Assembly (NCBI RefSeq): GCF_900070365.1
Contig: NZ_LN850107.1
Span: 5,890,001-5,954,000 of the forward strand
Origin: Alloactinosynnema sp. L-07
GTDB taxonomy: Bacteria > Actinomycetota > Actinomycetes > Mycobacteriales > Pseudonocardiaceae
DNA length: 64,000 nucleotides
Direction: 5' to 3'
The position numbers and the translations under genes were made by a program. Shown piece after piece: positions 40,270 through 49,261 of this stretch. Every line of letters starts with the position of its first letter. Position 1 is the first letter of the stretch. A model generated the notes under the pieces. It did no database searches and was not told the origin of the DNA. It worked only from the letters and a program-made list of their open reading frames with translations.

Positions 40270-41667
40270 ATGATGGCGCGCATGGGTGAGAGAGCTCGGG
40301 CGCGGGTCGCTGATGCGTTGGGGACGTGGGTGGAGCCGGCGCAGGTTCGCGCTGAGGGGCGTGCGCTTCGGGCTGTCGTCGGGCACGGGGCGCATCGGCG
40401 GATGGCGCTGGGGGCGGAGCGGCCGTCGATCGTGGAGTTCGTCCGGGCGTCCAATGCCGGGCGGGTGCCTGATCTGGTGCCGTTGCGGGTGGGGCGGATG
40501 CTGGCTTCGCCGTTCGCGTTCTTTCGGGGCAGTGCCGGGCTGATGGCGGGGGATCTCGCCGCCGCGCCGTCGACCGGGGTGCACGCGCAGCTGTGCGGTG
40601 ACGCGCACGCCGCCAACTTCGGGCTCTACGGGACGCCCGATGGGCAGATCGTCATGGACATCAACGACTTCGACGAGACGCTGCCCGGGCCGTGGGAATG
40701 GGATCTGAAGCGGCTGGCGACGAGCCTGGTCTTGGCGGGCCGCGAGGGCGCGGTGTCGGCGAAGGGGTGTCGCGACGCCGCCGAGGATGTCGTGCGGTCC
40801 TATCGCAAGACCATCGATCACCTGGCTGAGCAGCCGTTCCTCGACTCGTGGACCGCGCTGGGCGACGAGTCCGTGCTGAGCAAGGTGCGGGCCGAGGAAC
40901 TGTTCGACGACTTCGCCAAGGCGGCCAAGAAGGCGCGGAAGAACACCAGTGCCAGGGTCGCGGCGCGGTGGACGAGCAGGGGCGACGACCAGCGGTGGCG
41001 GTTCGTCGTGGACCCGCCGGTGTTGACCGCGGTCGACGACGAGGTGGCCGACGCGGTGGTGGGGGCGCTGCCCGAGTACGTCGACACGCTGCGGGAGTCG
41101 CGGCGGAACCTGATCATGCGCTACGGGGTGTCCGATGTGGCCTTCCGCGTGGTCGGGACCGGGAGCGTGGGCCTGCGCAACTACCTGGCGCTGCTGCACG
41201 GCAATGGCGACGAGGCGCTGATCCTGCAGGTCAAGGAGGCGCGGCCGTCGGCGCTGGCCGAGCACCTTGGGGTCGGGGCGGCCAAGCACGAGGGCAAGCG
41301 GATCGTGCACGGGGCGCGGCTGGTGCAGGCCGAGACCGACATCCTGCTCGGCTGGACGACCGTCCAGGGCCGCGACTACATCGTCCGCCAGTTCCGCAAC
41401 CGCAAGGGCGAGATCGACGCGACCACGCTCGACCGCGACCACCTCGACGACTACGGCAGGCTCGCGGGGGCGCTGCTGGCCCGCGCGCACACCCGGTCGG
41501 TCGACCCGCGGCTGCTCTCCGGGTACTGCGAGGGCGGCGACCTGGACGAGGCGTTCGCCGACTACGCCATCGCCTACGCCGACCAGACCGCGGCCGACCA
41601 CGCCGAGTTGGTGGCCGCGGTCGAGGCCGGGCTGCTGCCCGCGCTGATCGAGCAGCCTGTTGGCTGA
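40270..41667 (+). CDS. DUF2252 family protein
   Basis: 465 aa. The DUF2252 hallmarks are RVGRMLASPFAFFRGSA, QLCGDAHAANFGLYGTPDG and DINDFDETLPGPWEWDLKRLA, a kinase-like fold with HxxN/DxDxx analogues, and DYIVRQFRNRKGEID later. The biochemical activity is unknown. The start is uncertain between ATG 40270, ATG 40282 and a TTG at 40252. It overlaps the following methyltransferase gene by 8 nt, so they are co-expressed. Confidence 0.85.
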   Translation: MMARMGERARARVADALGTWVEPAQVRAEGRALRAVVGHGAHRRMALGAERPSIVEFVRASNAGRVPDLVPLRVGRMLASPFAFFRGSAGLMAGDLAAAPSTGVHAQLCGDAHAANFGLYGTPDGQIVMDINDFDETLPGPWEWDLKRLATSLVLAGREGAVSAKGCRDAAEDVVRSYRKTIDHLAEQPFLDSWTALGDESVLSKVRAEELFDDFAKAAKKARKNTSARVAARWTSRGDDQRWRFVVDPPVLTAVDDEVADAVVGALPEYVDTLRESRRNLIMRYGVSDVAFRVVGTGSVGLRNYLALLHGNGDEALILQVKEARPSALAEHLGVGAAKHEGKRIVHGARLVQAETDILLGWTTVQGRDYIVRQFRNRKGEIDATTLDRDHLDDYGRLAGALLARAHTRSVDPRLLSGYCEGGDLDEAFADYAIAYADQTAADHAELVAAVEAGLLPALIEQPVG

Positions 41668-43201
41668 CCGCCGCAAGCGGCTCGGCGCGCACTACACCCC
41701 GGTCGCGCTGGCCGGGTTCGTCGCCGAGCGGGTGGTCGAGCTGCTCGGTGACGCGCCGCCGCGGGTGCTCGACCCGGCGTGTGGGGACGGGGAACTGCTG
41801 GCGGCGGTGGCCAAGCTGCGGCCGGACGCCGAACTCGTGGGCTACGACCTCGACCCGGACGCGGTGGTGGCGGCCCGGGCGCGGCTGCCGGAGGCGGTCA
41901 TCGAGCGGCGCGACTTCACCGACGACGCGCCGACCGGCGGCCGGTTCGACGCGGTGATCACCAACCCGCCGTATGTGCGGACCCAGGTGCTCGGCTCGGC
42001 CGCGGCCCCGCTCGCGGCGCGGTTCGGGCTCAGTGGGCGGATCGACCTGACCCACCCGTTCGTGGCCATGGTGCCGCGGCTGCTGGTCGACGGCGGCGTG
42101 CTCGGCCTGATCTGCTCCAACCGTTTCCTTACGACCAAGGCGGGCGCCAACGTCAGGGAGCGGCTCGCCGCGGACTTCGCCGTGCGCGAGGTGTTCGATC
42201 TTGGTGACACGAAGCTGTTCGAGGCCGCCGTCCTGCCCGCGGTCGTGGTTGCGGTCAAGGGAGCCGAGACCGGCGCCGCGCGGTTCGCCAGCGCTTACGA
42301 GTTCGAGGTCCCCGCCGAGGAGGGGGATCTGTTCGCCGCGCTCATGGGGCAGACGGGGACCGCGATCAGCTTCGGCGGGCGCTCGTTCCGGGTCGACGTC
42401 GGGACGCTGGTCGGCGGCCAGACCTGGCGGCTGAGCACCCCGGACCGCGAGCGCAGGCTCAACCGGATCGCCGAGCGGACCTGGCGCACGCTGGGCGAGC
42501 TCGCCAGGGTCCGGGTCGGCATCAAGACCACCGCCGACCCGGTGTTCATCCGGGCCGACTGGGCCGACGTCGAGCCCGACTTGCTGCGCCCGCTGCTCAC
42601 CCACGAGGACATCAGCGCGTGGGCGCCGCCGCGCGCGCCGCGCCTGCGCGTGCTCTATCCCTACCTGGACCGGCCGACCCGCCAGGTGGTCCGGCTCGAC
42701 GACTACCCGCGTGCCGCGGCCTACCTGAGCGGACACCGCGACCGCCTCGCGGCCAGGCGCTACCTGGTCGAGGCTGGCCGGGAGTGGTTCGAGATCTGGG
42801 TGCCGCAGCGGCCCGCGGCGTGGCGGGCGCCGAAGATCGTCTTCCCGGACATCAGCCCAGAACCCCGCTTCACCATCGACCGGGGCGGGTCGGTGGTCAA
42901 CGGCGACTGCTACTGGATCAGCGTCCCCGAACTGGGCGAAGACCTCGCCCACCTGGTCCTCGGTGTGGCGAACTCGCCCTTCGGCGCCCGGTTCTACGAC
43001 GAGGTCTGCGGCAACCGGCTCTACGCGGGCAGGCGGCGCTGGATCACTCAGTACGTCGCCCGGCTGCCCCTGCCCGATCCGTCGACCGCGGCATCCCGGC
43101 TGGTCATCGACCTCGCGCGGCGACTCACCCAGGTCCAGGACCCGACTCTGCTGGCCGAACTGGCGGCGGCCGTCCCCGCCGCGTTCGGCGAAGTCGAGTA
43201 G
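41660..43201 (+). CDS. N6-adenine DNA methyltransferase (M.TaqI/Eco57I-like), orphan
   Basis: 513 aa. Motif I LDPACGDGELL (about 40-50), acidic YDLDPDAV, and catalytic NPPY (about 103-106) in VITNPPYVRTQ identify a gamma-class N6A methylase. The C-terminal half (about 270-500) is a TaqI-C-like target recognition region ending with GNRLYAGRRRWITQYVARLPLPDP. Neither a restriction endonuclease nor an S subunit is nearby. The TTG start overlaps the DUF2252 stop. It may be an orphan epigenetic methylase or part of an unknown defence unit. Confidence 0.82.
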   Translation: MADRRKRLGAHYTPVALAGFVAERVVELLGDAPPRVLDPACGDGELLAAVAKLRPDAELVGYDLDPDAVVAARARLPEAVIERRDFTDDAPTGGRFDAVITNPPYVRTQVLGSAAAPLAARFGLSGRIDLTHPFVAMVPRLLVDGGVLGLICSNRFLTTKAGANVRERLAADFAVREVFDLGDTKLFEAAVLPAVVVAVKGAETGAARFASAYEFEVPAEEGDLFAALMGQTGTAISFGGRSFRVDVGTLVGGQTWRLSTPDRERRLNRIAERTWRTLGELARVRVGIKTTADPVFIRADWADVEPDLLRPLLTHEDISAWAPPRAPRLRVLYPYLDRPTRQVVRLDDYPRAAAYLSGHRDRLAARRYLVEAGREWFEIWVPQRPAAWRAPKIVFPDISPEPRFTIDRGGSVVNGDCYWISVPELGEDLAHLVLGVANSPFGARFYDEVCGNRLYAGRRRWITQYVARLPLPDPSTAASRLVIDLARRLTQVQDPTLLAELAAAVPAAFGEVE

Positions 43202-43244
43202 ATATACGCATGTCCCTGGAATTGGCCTGGCGCACAGTGATGCC

Positions 43245-43544
43245 ATGACATCCGACGGCAAGACCCCGAGCCCTCAGACCACGTCCGCGTTCTACGCCCA
43301 GGCCGCGATCTCGTTCGCGATCGCCTTAGTAGCCCTTACCGTGGGCATCGTCGTTCTCCCCGTCGACCCGTGGGTGCGGGCCTTCCTGTCTATCGGCGCG
43401 CTCTACACCGTGACCTCGGCGTTCACCCTCGCCAAGGTCATCCGGGACCGCCAGGAGCTGACCAATGTCGCCAGCCGGATCGACCGCGCGCGCATGGAGA
43501 AGCTGCTCGTCGAGCACGACCCGTTCCGGCCGGGCGCCCTGTGA
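43245..43544 (+). CDS. YiaA/YiaB-family inner-membrane protein
   Basis: 99 aa. Two transmembrane helices (about 17-37 and 43-63) around the family signature LPVDPWVRAFLSIGALYTVTSAFTLAKVIRDRQE, then VDPARxEKLLxEHDPF-like C-terminal sequence (RARMEKLLVEHDPF). Function unknown. It is followed by a bidirectional terminator. Confidence 0.88.
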   Translation: MTSDGKTPSPQTTSAFYAQAAISFAIALVALTVGIVVLPVDPWVRAFLSIGALYTVTSAFTLAKVIRDRQELTNVASRIDRARMEKLLVEHDPFRPGAL

Positions 43545-43551
43545 GTACGGC

Positions 43552-43586
43552 AAGAGACCCGCATCCAGAGTGGATGCGGGCCTCTT
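43552..43586. terminator. Bidirectional terminator
   Basis: AAGAG-A-CCCGCATCC-AGAGT-GGATGCGGG-C-CTCTT: a 9-bp GC-rich stem with an outer 5-bp AT-rich stem. It serves both the YiaA/B gene (plus) and tRNA-Gly (minus). Confidence 0.85.
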
Positions 43587-43591
43587 GGGAG

Positions 43592-43664
43592 AGCGGACGA
43601 CGAGATTCGAACTCGCGACCCTCACCTTGGCAAGGTGATGCGCTACCAGCTGCGCTACGTCCGC
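43592..43664 (-). tRNA. tRNA-Gly (GCC anticodon)
   Basis: 73 nt on the minus strand. The acceptor GCGGACG pairs with CGTCCGC, discriminator T; the anticodon stem TCACC/GGTGA encloses TTGCCAA, giving GCC; T-arm GCGAG-TTCGAAT-CTCGT. CCA is not encoded. Confidence 0.95.
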
Positions 43665-43892
43665 GTGGTGCGGCGCCAACTATAACGGATCTGTCAGGGT
43701 CTGTTCACCGGGCCCCGCTTGCTGCGTTCCACCGTGCGGAGAGTGAGCATTCAGCGGCTTTCGTTCACCCATTCGGCCGTCGCCAATGGTCGGGTCTCCA
43801 TTAACGTTATTCACGTTTATCCACCGTAGCGGGATGGCGTGTGGCATCTTGGACGTCATTGTCACGGCGGCCAGGAGGAGGTACCAGGCCGG

Positions 43893-45488
43893 ATGACCGA
43901 TGCCCTGGACATCGACACGTCGCCGGACAACGCCGCCGCCGAGGACCTCGCGCTCCTGCTCAAACTCCGTAACGGTGAGGATGCCGCCTTCGGGGAACTT
44001 TTCTCCCGCCACAGCGACGCTGTGCGCAGACTGGCCCTCGGGCTGGCCGCCGACCGCGCCGAGGCCGACGACCTGACCGCCGAGGCGTTCTTCCGGGTCC
44101 TGCAGGCCATCCGCCGTGGGGCGGGGCCGGTCGACAACGTGCGGGGCTACCTGCTGATCGTCGCGCGCCGAGTGGCGTGGGAGTGGAACGGGCGCAGGCG
44201 CGATGTGCCGGTGTCCGACGAGGAGCTCAACCACCGGGTCGGCGCCGATCCCGACCGCAGCGGCCAGTCGACCGAGCGCAACCTGATCACCCGCGCGTTC
44301 ACCAGCCTGCCCGAGCGCTGGCGCAGCGTGCTGTGGGAGGTCGAGGTCGAGGGCGCGCGTCCGGCCGTCGTCGCCGGGAACTTCGGGCTCAGCCCGAACG
44401 CCACCGCCGCGCTCGCCCGCCGGGCCCGGCAGGGTCTGCGTGCGGCCTACCTGCAGGCCCACCTGTCCATCGACCGCGGGTCGACCGGCTGCCGGTCGGT
44501 GCTGGAGAAGCTCGGCGCCTACACCGCGGGCACGATCAAGGGTGTGGAGCGGCGCAAGGTGCGCGTCCACATCGCCACCTGCGCCTCCTGCTCGGCGATG
44601 GTCGACGAACTCCAGGATGTCTGCTCCGGCCTGCGCGCGCACGCGGCGTTCCTCGCCGCCCCGGTCGCCGGGGTCGTGCTGTGGCAGCACATGGGCGTCG
44701 TCACGGCCACCGGCATCAAGGGTGTGCTCGCCAACGTCAAGATCCAGGCCGCGCTCGCGGCCACGTCGGCCGCCGCCGTCGGCGCGTTCGGCTACGCGAT
44801 GGTGGCCATGGGCGGCTCGGCGACCACGGCCGCCTACGACGACTTCGACGCCAAGGTGCCCGAGGTCGTCATCACCGACGTCACCCGCAACACGCCGACG
44901 CCGACCGGGCGCGCGGCGGACCCGACCGCGAAGGCGCCCGACACGACGGCCAAGAAGAAGCCCGCCGAGCAGGTGCGCCCGCAGGGTCCGGCCACCCGCA
45001 GCGGCACCGTCGCGAACGCGGGCCTGGCGCCAGGGCGGGTGGCCGACCGGTCCGGGGCCCAGGCCACCGCGGCGCAGAGCGACGGCGTTGGCGCGTTCGC
45101 CGCGCCGCGCGTGCTGCCCGCCGAGTACGACGAGTCGCAGCCGGTGGTCTTCGAGAAGACCTCCTACGAGCGCAAATGGGCCATCTACGACCAGTACGAC
45201 GTCGTCGAGGAGACCACCACCACGACCAGGGTCAACGCCGCCGACCAGACCACGGTGATCACGGAGACCACGCAGTACACCGTCTTCCACACGACGACGC
45301 CCGCGGGCGACTACAGGATCATGCTGTCGCCCACGCCGACCGCCGAGCCGTCGGAGAGTCCCGCGGCGACCATGCCCGCCGAGACCAAGCCGGTCGCGCC
45401 GACCGAGGAGCCCGCGCAGACCAAGCCCGCGCCGGCGCCAACGGAGTCCAAGCCCGCCGCGTCCCCGACGACGGTTGTTCCCAGCTGA
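43893..45488 (+). CDS. ECF sigma factor fused to zinc-finger, membrane segment and exported Thr/Pro-rich tail
   Basis: 531 aa. Region 2 of an ECF sigma factor (about 35-100: LFSRHSDAVRRLAL, DLTAEAFFRVLQAI) and region 4 (about 135-190: LPERWRSVLWEVEVEGARPA, FGLSPNATAALARRARQGLRAAY) are followed by an anti-sigma-type zinc finger (HIATCASC, HxxxCxxC), a membrane segment near 280-305, then a Thr/Pro/Lys-rich tail (about 310-531) that would be extracytoplasmic. The sigma and anti-sigma parts are in one protein. GGAGGAGG precedes ATG 43893. Confidence 0.82.
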   Translation: MTDALDIDTSPDNAAAEDLALLLKLRNGEDAAFGELFSRHSDAVRRLALGLAADRAEADDLTAEAFFRVLQAIRRGAGPVDNVRGYLLIVARRVAWEWNGRRRDVPVSDEELNHRVGADPDRSGQSTERNLITRAFTSLPERWRSVLWEVEVEGARPAVVAGNFGLSPNATAALARRARQGLRAAYLQAHLSIDRGSTGCRSVLEKLGAYTAGTIKGVERRKVRVHIATCASCSAMVDELQDVCSGLRAHAAFLAAPVAGVVLWQHMGVVTATGIKGVLANVKIQAALAATSAAAVGAFGYAMVAMGGSATTAAYDDFDAKVPEVVITDVTRNTPTPTGRAADPTAKAPDTTAKKKPAEQVRPQGPATRSGTVANAGLAPGRVADRSGAQATAAQSDGVGAFAAPRVLPAEYDESQPVVFEKTSYERKWAIYDQYDVVEETTTTTRVNAADQTTVITETTQYTVFHTTTPAGDYRIMLSPTPTAEPSESPAATMPAETKPVAPTEEPAQTKPAPAPTESKPAASPTTVVPS

Positions 45489-45639
45489 TCAGTTGATCAT
45501 CCCTGGCGTGGGTGGAACACTCGGTGGAGTGAAGCTTGTGGGATCGATTCACCCGTAGGGTCCAGCGGCGAGGCGGTAACGTACCTCTCGGTGTAGTGAC
45601 TGAATGCGGTGACCGGTTACCAACGCCGAAGGGCAGGAG

Positions 45640-46077
45640 ATGACGCGTCAGGTTCGCGACGTGAACGGCAGGCTGTGGACCGTGCACGGCACCTTGGAGT
45701 GGCGCACCCCGGCCACTGAGGACGACTTCGAGCACGACGTGGCCGCGGGATACGTGCCCGGCATCGTGATGATCGTCCTGATCGTGACGCTCGGCATCGT
45801 GTTGATCTCGTGGATGCCCGGTGGGGTGGTCGTGCCCGCCTGGCTCGTGTTGTTGCTGGTGCTGGCGGTGTTGTTCTTCCCGGCTCGGTGGGCGTTGCGT
45901 CGGCCGTGGAAGCTCGTCGCCGAGACCGGTGACGACGGCGACGGCGAGCCGGTGGAGAAGTGGATCGGGACGGTCCGCGGGTACTTCACGGCGCGCGGTG
46001 AGATCGCCAAGATCGCCAAGTCGATCACGCAGGACACCCAGCCCAGCTATGAGGGTGTGTTGAAGCCGCTGTCTTAG
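45640..46077 (+). CDS. Small two-helix membrane protein, unknown function
   Basis: 145 aa. The N-terminal beta-rich part (MTRQVRDVNGRLWTVHGTLEWRTP) is followed by two transmembrane helices (about 41-60 and 65-82), then a charged cytoplasmic end (EKWIGTVRGYFTARGEIAKIAKSI). Found in actinomycetes as a hypothetical. GGGCAGGAG precedes the ATG. Confidence 0.7.
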   Translation: MTRQVRDVNGRLWTVHGTLEWRTPATEDDFEHDVAAGYVPGIVMIVLIVTLGIVLISWMPGGVVVPAWLVLLLVLAVLFFPARWALRRPWKLVAETGDDGDGEPVEKWIGTVRGYFTARGEIAKIAKSITQDTQPSYEGVLKPLS

Positions 46078-46114
46078 GCATGACAGGGACGCTCCAAGCG
46101 GGAAGACTGGCGTC

Positions 46115-46981
46115 GTGCCGGAACTTCCCGAGGTCGAGGCGCTCGCCCATCACCTGCGCGAGCACGCTGTCGGCCGCACCGTCGCCCGCGTCGACGTCGC
46201 GTCCTTGAGCGTGCTCAAGACCGCCAGTCCGCCGTGGACGGCATTGCATGGTCGGGCGGTCACCGGGGCTGCCCGTTATGGCAAGTACCTGGACCTACAG
46301 GTCGACGGTCTGCACTTGGTGACCCACCTGGCTCGGGCAGGCTGGCTGCGGTGGGCGGACACGATGTCCGCCGCGCCGCCCAAGCCGACCGGCAAGGGGC
46401 CGCTGGCCTTGCGGGTGCACCTCGGGCCGCCGGGGCAGGGGCCGGGTTTCGACCTGACCGAGGCGGGCACCAAGAAGGGCCTTGCCGTGTGGATCGTCGA
46501 TGATCCGCGGTCGATCGAGCAGATCGCCACCCTCGGGCCGGACGCCCTAGGGCTGACCAGGGATGAGTTCGGCGCTCTCCTCGGTGATCGCGGTGAGCGT
46601 CTCAAGACCGTGTTGACCAGTCAGCGGGTGATCGCGGGGATCGGCAACGCCTATTCCGACGAGATCATGCACGTGGCGAAGCTGTCGCCCTACGCGACTC
46701 CCGCTCGGCTTTCGCCCGACGCCGTCGATGATCTCTATTCGGCTATGCGCACCGTGCTGACCGACGCCGTCGACCGGTCCGTTGGGCAGGCCGCGGCTCG
46801 GCTCAAGGGGGAGAAGCGGTCGGGGTTGCGGGTGCACGCGCGGACCGGCCTGCCCTGCCCGGTCTGTGGGGACACGGTGCGTGAGGTGTCGTTCGCCGAC
46901 AAGTCCTTTCAGTACTGCCCGACCTGCCAGACGGGTGGCAAGCCGCTCGCGGACCGAAGGCTGTCGAGGCTGCTCAAGTAG
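46115..46981 (+). CDS. Fpg/Nei-family DNA glycosylase
   Basis: 288 aa. After initiator removal the protein starts PELPEVEALA, with the catalytic Pro1/Glu2 pair of Fpg/Nei. The middle has the H2TH region (LTSQRVIAGIGNAYSDEIMHVAKLSPY) and the C-terminus a zinc finger with CPVCGDTV and CPTCQTGG. Such enzymes excise oxidised bases and cut the backbone by beta/delta elimination. This is a divergent actinobacterial paralogue rather than classical MutM. GTG start, with weak -10 AAGACT 6 nt upstream. Confidence 0.87.
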   Translation: MPELPEVEALAHHLREHAVGRTVARVDVASLSVLKTASPPWTALHGRAVTGAARYGKYLDLQVDGLHLVTHLARAGWLRWADTMSAAPPKPTGKGPLALRVHLGPPGQGPGFDLTEAGTKKGLAVWIVDDPRSIEQIATLGPDALGLTRDEFGALLGDRGERLKTVLTSQRVIAGIGNAYSDEIMHVAKLSPYATPARLSPDAVDDLYSAMRTVLTDAVDRSVGQAAARLKGEKRSGLRVHARTGLPCPVCGDTVREVSFADKSFQYCPTCQTGGKPLADRRLSRLLK

Positions 46982-47018
46982 CCTTGCCACACCGTCGGCG
47001 GAAAGGGAGCATTGCCCG

Positions 47019-48299
47019 GTGGCCCAGTTGCTGACCGAACGCGCGTTCGTCGGCGTTCTCGCGACTCTGCTGGTGCTCGGGTTGTTCGTCGTGCTGTGCA
47101 GGCCCCGCAAGTCCGGATCGGTGCACGACGCCGTGCTCGACGCCGTTCAGCGCTTGTCGAAGGCGGCTCCCGAACTGCGCAACGGGCTCACCGAGCACGC
47201 CGCCGACGAGGCGACGACGAATCTGCGGCAGATGCTCAAGTGCGTGGCCATCGGCATCTCCGACGCCGAGGGCAGGCTGCTGTCGTGGGACGGTGACGCC
47301 AACGACCACTACGTCGACCTGGCCGAGTCGATCGTGGAGTCGGTGCAGCGCAGCCAGCGCGCCCACGTCCAGCACGAGAACCTCCAGTGCCGCCACCGCG
47401 GCAGCTGTCCCATGCGCACGGCGGTGATCGTGCCGCTGATCATCGATGGGCAGGTCGAGGGCGCGCTGATCGTGGTCGGCGGGGTCGACAGCAAACGCCT
47501 GATCCGCGCCGCCGACGAGGTGGCGACGTTCCTCTGCATCCAGTTGGAGCTGGCCAAGCTCGACGAGTCGAAGCAGCAGCTGGTGCGGGCGGAGATCCGG
47601 GCGCTGCGGGCGCAGATCTCGCCGCACTTCATCTACAACACGCTGAACACGATCTCCTCGCTGATCCGGACCGACCCGGAACAGGCCCGCGAGCTGCTGC
47701 AGGACTTCGCCGACTTCACCCGCTACTCGTTCCGGGCGTCGGGGCTGTTCGCGTCGCTGGCCGACGAGCTGAGCAACATCGACCGCTACCTGACCATCGA
47801 GTGCGCCCGCTACAAGGAGCGGCTCAACGTGCGCCTGCGGATCGCACCGGAGGTGCAGTCGGTGGTGGTGCCGTTCCTCGTCCTGCAGCCGCTGGTGGAG
47901 AACGCGGTGCGGCACGGGATCGCCAAGAAGCCCGGCGGCGGCACGGTCAGCGTGTTCGCCCACGACAACGGGTCCGAGGCGCTGATCATCATCGAGGACG
48001 ACGGGGTCGGGATGGACGCCGACCGGCTCTTCGAGGACCTGCGCGACGCGCACAAGACCGGCTCGCACGTCGGGGTCGGCAACATCAACCAGCGGATGCG
48101 GCAGGTCTTCGGCGACGAGTACGCGCTGATGGTCGAGACCGCCCCCGGCGCGGGCATGAAGATCACGCTGCGGGTGCCGAAGTTCTTCCCCGGGGTCCGG
48201 CCGGACCTGCCGGACTTCAGCGACGACGAGGACGAGGAGTACGGCCCGCCCCGGGTGCCGCTGCCCGTCACCCCCGCCGGTCCTTCCGTCGTATCTTGA
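47019..48299 (+). CDS. LytS-type sensor histidine kinase
   Basis: 426 aa. One N-terminal transmembrane helix (about 9-27), a GAF-like sensor region with Cys residues (LKCVAIGISDAEG, CRHRGSCPMRTA), then the His_kinase phosphoacceptor block RAQISPHFIYNTLNTISSLIRTDPEQARELL and an HATPase_c with VENAVRHGIAKK and DDGVGMD. HK of the LytS/YehU group. Cysteines in the sensor part could hold a redox or metal cofactor. Response regulator gene lies beyond the S49 peptidase gene. Confidence 0.88.
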   Translation: MAQLLTERAFVGVLATLLVLGLFVVLCRPRKSGSVHDAVLDAVQRLSKAAPELRNGLTEHAADEATTNLRQMLKCVAIGISDAEGRLLSWDGDANDHYVDLAESIVESVQRSQRAHVQHENLQCRHRGSCPMRTAVIVPLIIDGQVEGALIVVGGVDSKRLIRAADEVATFLCIQLELAKLDESKQQLVRAEIRALRAQISPHFIYNTLNTISSLIRTDPEQARELLQDFADFTRYSFRASGLFASLADELSNIDRYLTIECARYKERLNVRLRIAPEVQSVVVPFLVLQPLVENAVRHGIAKKPGGGTVSVFAHDNGSEALIIIEDDGVGMDADRLFEDLRDAHKTGSHVGVGNINQRMRQVFGDEYALMVETAPGAGMKITLRVPKFFPGVRPDLPDFSDDEDEEYGPPRVPLPVTPAGPSVVS

Positions 48300-48303
48300 A
48301 CCC

Positions 48304-49167
48304 ATGAGCGTGACCGAGCGGCTTGCCGCCAAACTCCCGCGTATCGGCGACCGAGCGGATCGCGGCCCGGTGGTGGCCGTGGTCAAGCTGCACGGGGTGA
48401 TCACGCCGACACCCACGCCGCTGGCCCGCGGCACGATCAACGTCGGCACCGTCGAATCGGCCCTGACCAGGGCCTTCGGCCACGACCGGCTGCGCGCGGT
48501 GGCGCTGGCGATCAACTCCCCCGGCGGGGCGCCGACTCAGTCGGCGCTGGTGGCCGAGCGGGTGCGCGAGCTGGCGGCGGAGAAGAAGGTCCCGGTGCTC
48601 GCCTTCTGCGAGGACGTGGCCGCGTCGGGCGGCTACTGGCTGGCCTGCGCCGCCGACGAGATCTACGCCCACAAGTCGTCGCTGGTGGGGTCGATCGGGG
48701 TGGTGACCGCCGGGTTCGGGCTGGCCGGGCTGCTGGAGCGCTTCGGCGTCGAGCGGCGCGTGCACACCGCGGGCACCCGCAAGGTCCGGCTCGACCCGTT
48801 CCAGCCGGAGAACCCCGAGGACGTGGCCTGGCTCAAGGGCCTGCAGGGGCAGCTGCACGACCAGTTCGTCGACTGGGTCCGCGAGCGGCGCGACGGCAAG
48901 CTGGTGGGCTCCGCGGAGGACCTGTTCTCCGGCGAGGTGTGGACCGGGGCCAAGGCGCTGGAACTGGGGCTCATCGACGGCGTGGGCACGCTGCGGTCGG
49001 TGGTGGCCGACCGGTTCCCGGACGCGGAGATCACGATCGCCGAGCCGAAACGGCCGCTGCTCGCCCGGCTGGGCGTCGCCTCGGCGGCGATGTCCACCCA
49101 GGATCGGGTACTCGCGGCGATGGAAGCGGTGGAGAACCGGGCCGTCTGGTCACGCTTTGGGCTGTAG
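48304..49167 (+). CDS. S49-family signal-peptide-peptidase-like protease
   Basis: 287 aa, SppA/S49 core. AINSPGGAPTQSA, the nucleophile Ser in EDVAASGGYWLACAADE, and the general-base Lys in IYAHKSSLVGSIGVV. No transmembrane helix, so a soluble SppA-like protease. The TATCTT -10 (48292-48297) lies 6 nt before the ATG, so it can be transcribed separately as a leaderless mRNA although it follows the kinase gene by 4 bp. Confidence 0.87.
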   Translation: MSVTERLAAKLPRIGDRADRGPVVAVVKLHGVITPTPTPLARGTINVGTVESALTRAFGHDRLRAVALAINSPGGAPTQSALVAERVRELAAEKKVPVLAFCEDVAASGGYWLACAADEIYAHKSSLVGSIGVVTAGFGLAGLLERFGVERRVHTAGTRKVRLDPFQPENPEDVAWLKGLQGQLHDQFVDWVRERRDGKLVGSAEDLFSGEVWTGAKALELGLIDGVGTLRSVVADRFPDAEITIAEPKRPLLARLGVASAAMSTQDRVLAAMEAVENRAVWSRFGL

Positions 49168-49261
49168 ATCGGCGATTGTCCTGACACTGAGTCACCAACA
49201 GTCACCCGGTGGGCTGGTCCTGGATTGACCTCGCGCTGACCATGGACACACCCCCGCGACG

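Noticed and set aside
45489..45639. GGTAAC...GTTACC and CACTC-GGTG-GAGTG dyads
   Set aside because: Short arms and wide spacing; too weak to call a site.
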